This document shows positions 5,678 to 6,199 of a stretch of DNA of 6,199 nucleotides, one piece after another; positions within the stretch are counted from its first letter, which is position 1; each line of letters starts with the position of its first letter. The position numbers and the translations under genes were made by a program. Origin of the DNA: Promethearchaeota archaeon (lineage in GTDB: Archaea; Asgardarchaeota; Lokiarchaeia; Sigynarchaeales; MK-D1); NCBI GenBank assembly GCA_016839865.1, contig JAEOTN010000492.1:1-6199 (forward strand), given 5' to 3'. The notes beneath the pieces are model-generated. The model was not told the DNA's origin. It made no database searches and saw only the letters and a program-made list of their open reading frames with translations.

Positions 5678-6199
5678 GTGAGTGAAGCGGCAAAATTCAA
5701 GCAAAATTTCGTTCTTAAAGTGTGCGTAGTAGGAAACGGTGGCGTTGGAAAAACAAGTATTGTTATGCAATATTGCGATGGCGTCTTCCGTGAAAATTAT
5801 ATCATGACTATTGGATCAAATTTTGCCGTGAAAAACTTATCCGTCTCTGATCTAGACACCTTTGTCAAACTGCAACTGTGGGATATTGCAGGTCAAAAAC
5901 ACTTCAAATTCGTCCGTCCTCCATTCTACAGGGGAGCCTCAGCAATTGTATATGTGTATGATATTACACGAAGAGAATCCTTTTCAGATATTCCTAATTG
6001 GAAGTCGGAAGTAGAACGTGAACTCCAAGGAAAACCCTTTATTTTGTTGGCAAATAAAACCGATCTTGCTGATGAGCGAGTTGTCTCTAAGAAAGAGGGT
6101 GAGAATCTCGCTGAACAGATTGGTGCATTAGCATATTTTGAGACTTCTGCAAAAGAATCTGAAAATATTGATGAAGCATTCTTAACTTTAGCGACTAAA
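5678..6199 (+). CDS. Ras/Rab-like small GTPase (3' end outside window)
   Basis: The open frame from GTG 5678 to the window edge gives 174 residues with no stop. An in-frame TAA at 5660-5662 and the absence of ATG or TTG before the P-loop make GTG the best start, giving MSEAAKFKQNF before the first strand. All G motifs are present: G1 GNGGVGKT (19-26), G2 Thr44 in MTIGSNF, G3 WDIAGQ (68-73), G4 NKTD (126-129) and G5 ETSAK (155-159). The catalytic Gln (Ras Gln61) is Gln73, and the Ras Gly12 position is Gly21, so GTP hydrolysis should be intact. FYRGASAIVYVYDIT (83-97) resembles Rab-family sequence. Between the switches the hairpin is about two residues longer than in Rab1. It is a cytoplasmic GTP/GDP switch, in Asgard archaea one of many eukaryote-like small GTPases; the effector is unknown. 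The G domain is nearly complete, so only a short C-terminal tail is missing, and lipidation cannot be judged. It is divergent from the HEAT-repeat gene. Confidence 0.95.
   Translation, partial: MSEAAKFKQNFVLKVCVVGNGGVGKTSIVMQYCDGVFRENYIMTIGSNFAVKNLSVSDLDTFVKLQLWDIAGQKHFKFVRPPFYRGASAIVYVYDITRRESFSDIPNWKSEVERELQGKPFILLANKTDLADERVVSKKEGENLAEQIGALAYFETSAKESENIDEAFLTLATK

Overview
The window reads as ordinary chromosomal DNA from an AT-rich archaeon, most likely an Asgard archaeon (Promethearchaeota); I cannot fix the lineage from this stretch. The main evidence is a Ras/Rab-like small GTPase with all five G motifs at the right edge. Beside it lies a HEAT/PBS-lyase-type repeat protein, a class abundant in Asgard genomes. 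There are no introns, the GTPase uses a GTG start, start codons lack clear Shine-Dalgarno sequences, and TATA-like boxes lie about 30-35 nt before several starts. A eukaryotic origin is unlikely for these reasons.

Layout, left to right. Bases 1-1379 (+) hold the C-terminal part of a glycoside hydrolase family 31 enzyme, cut by the window edge just before its catalytic nucleophile. A short convergent gap with T-rich tracts follows. Two minus-strand genes come next. Bases 1470-2909 encode a metallophosphatase anchored by three N-terminal membrane helices, with its catalytic domain probably outside the cell. Bases 2996-4456 encode a GPH/MelB-type sugar:cation symporter. Bases 4568-5509 (-) encode the HEAT-repeat protein. 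A 168-bp divergent gap separates it from the GTPase gene, which starts at GTG 5678 (+) and runs off the right edge. No gap exceeds 300 bases.

The genes fall loosely into two themes. The GH31 enzyme and the GPH symporter fit uptake and hydrolysis of glycosides, with the membrane phosphatase possibly scavenging phosphate or processing phosphorylated compounds at the cell surface. The HEAT protein and the GTPase, divergently transcribed, are a candidate GTPase/scaffold pair. Each gene appears to have its own promoter and T-rich 3' end, so I see no strong operon. I see no rRNA, tRNA, CRISPR array, insertion sequence or phage-like gene. No clearly new system is demonstrable; the GTPase/HEAT pair and the three-helix extracellular phosphatase are the parts most worth following up.
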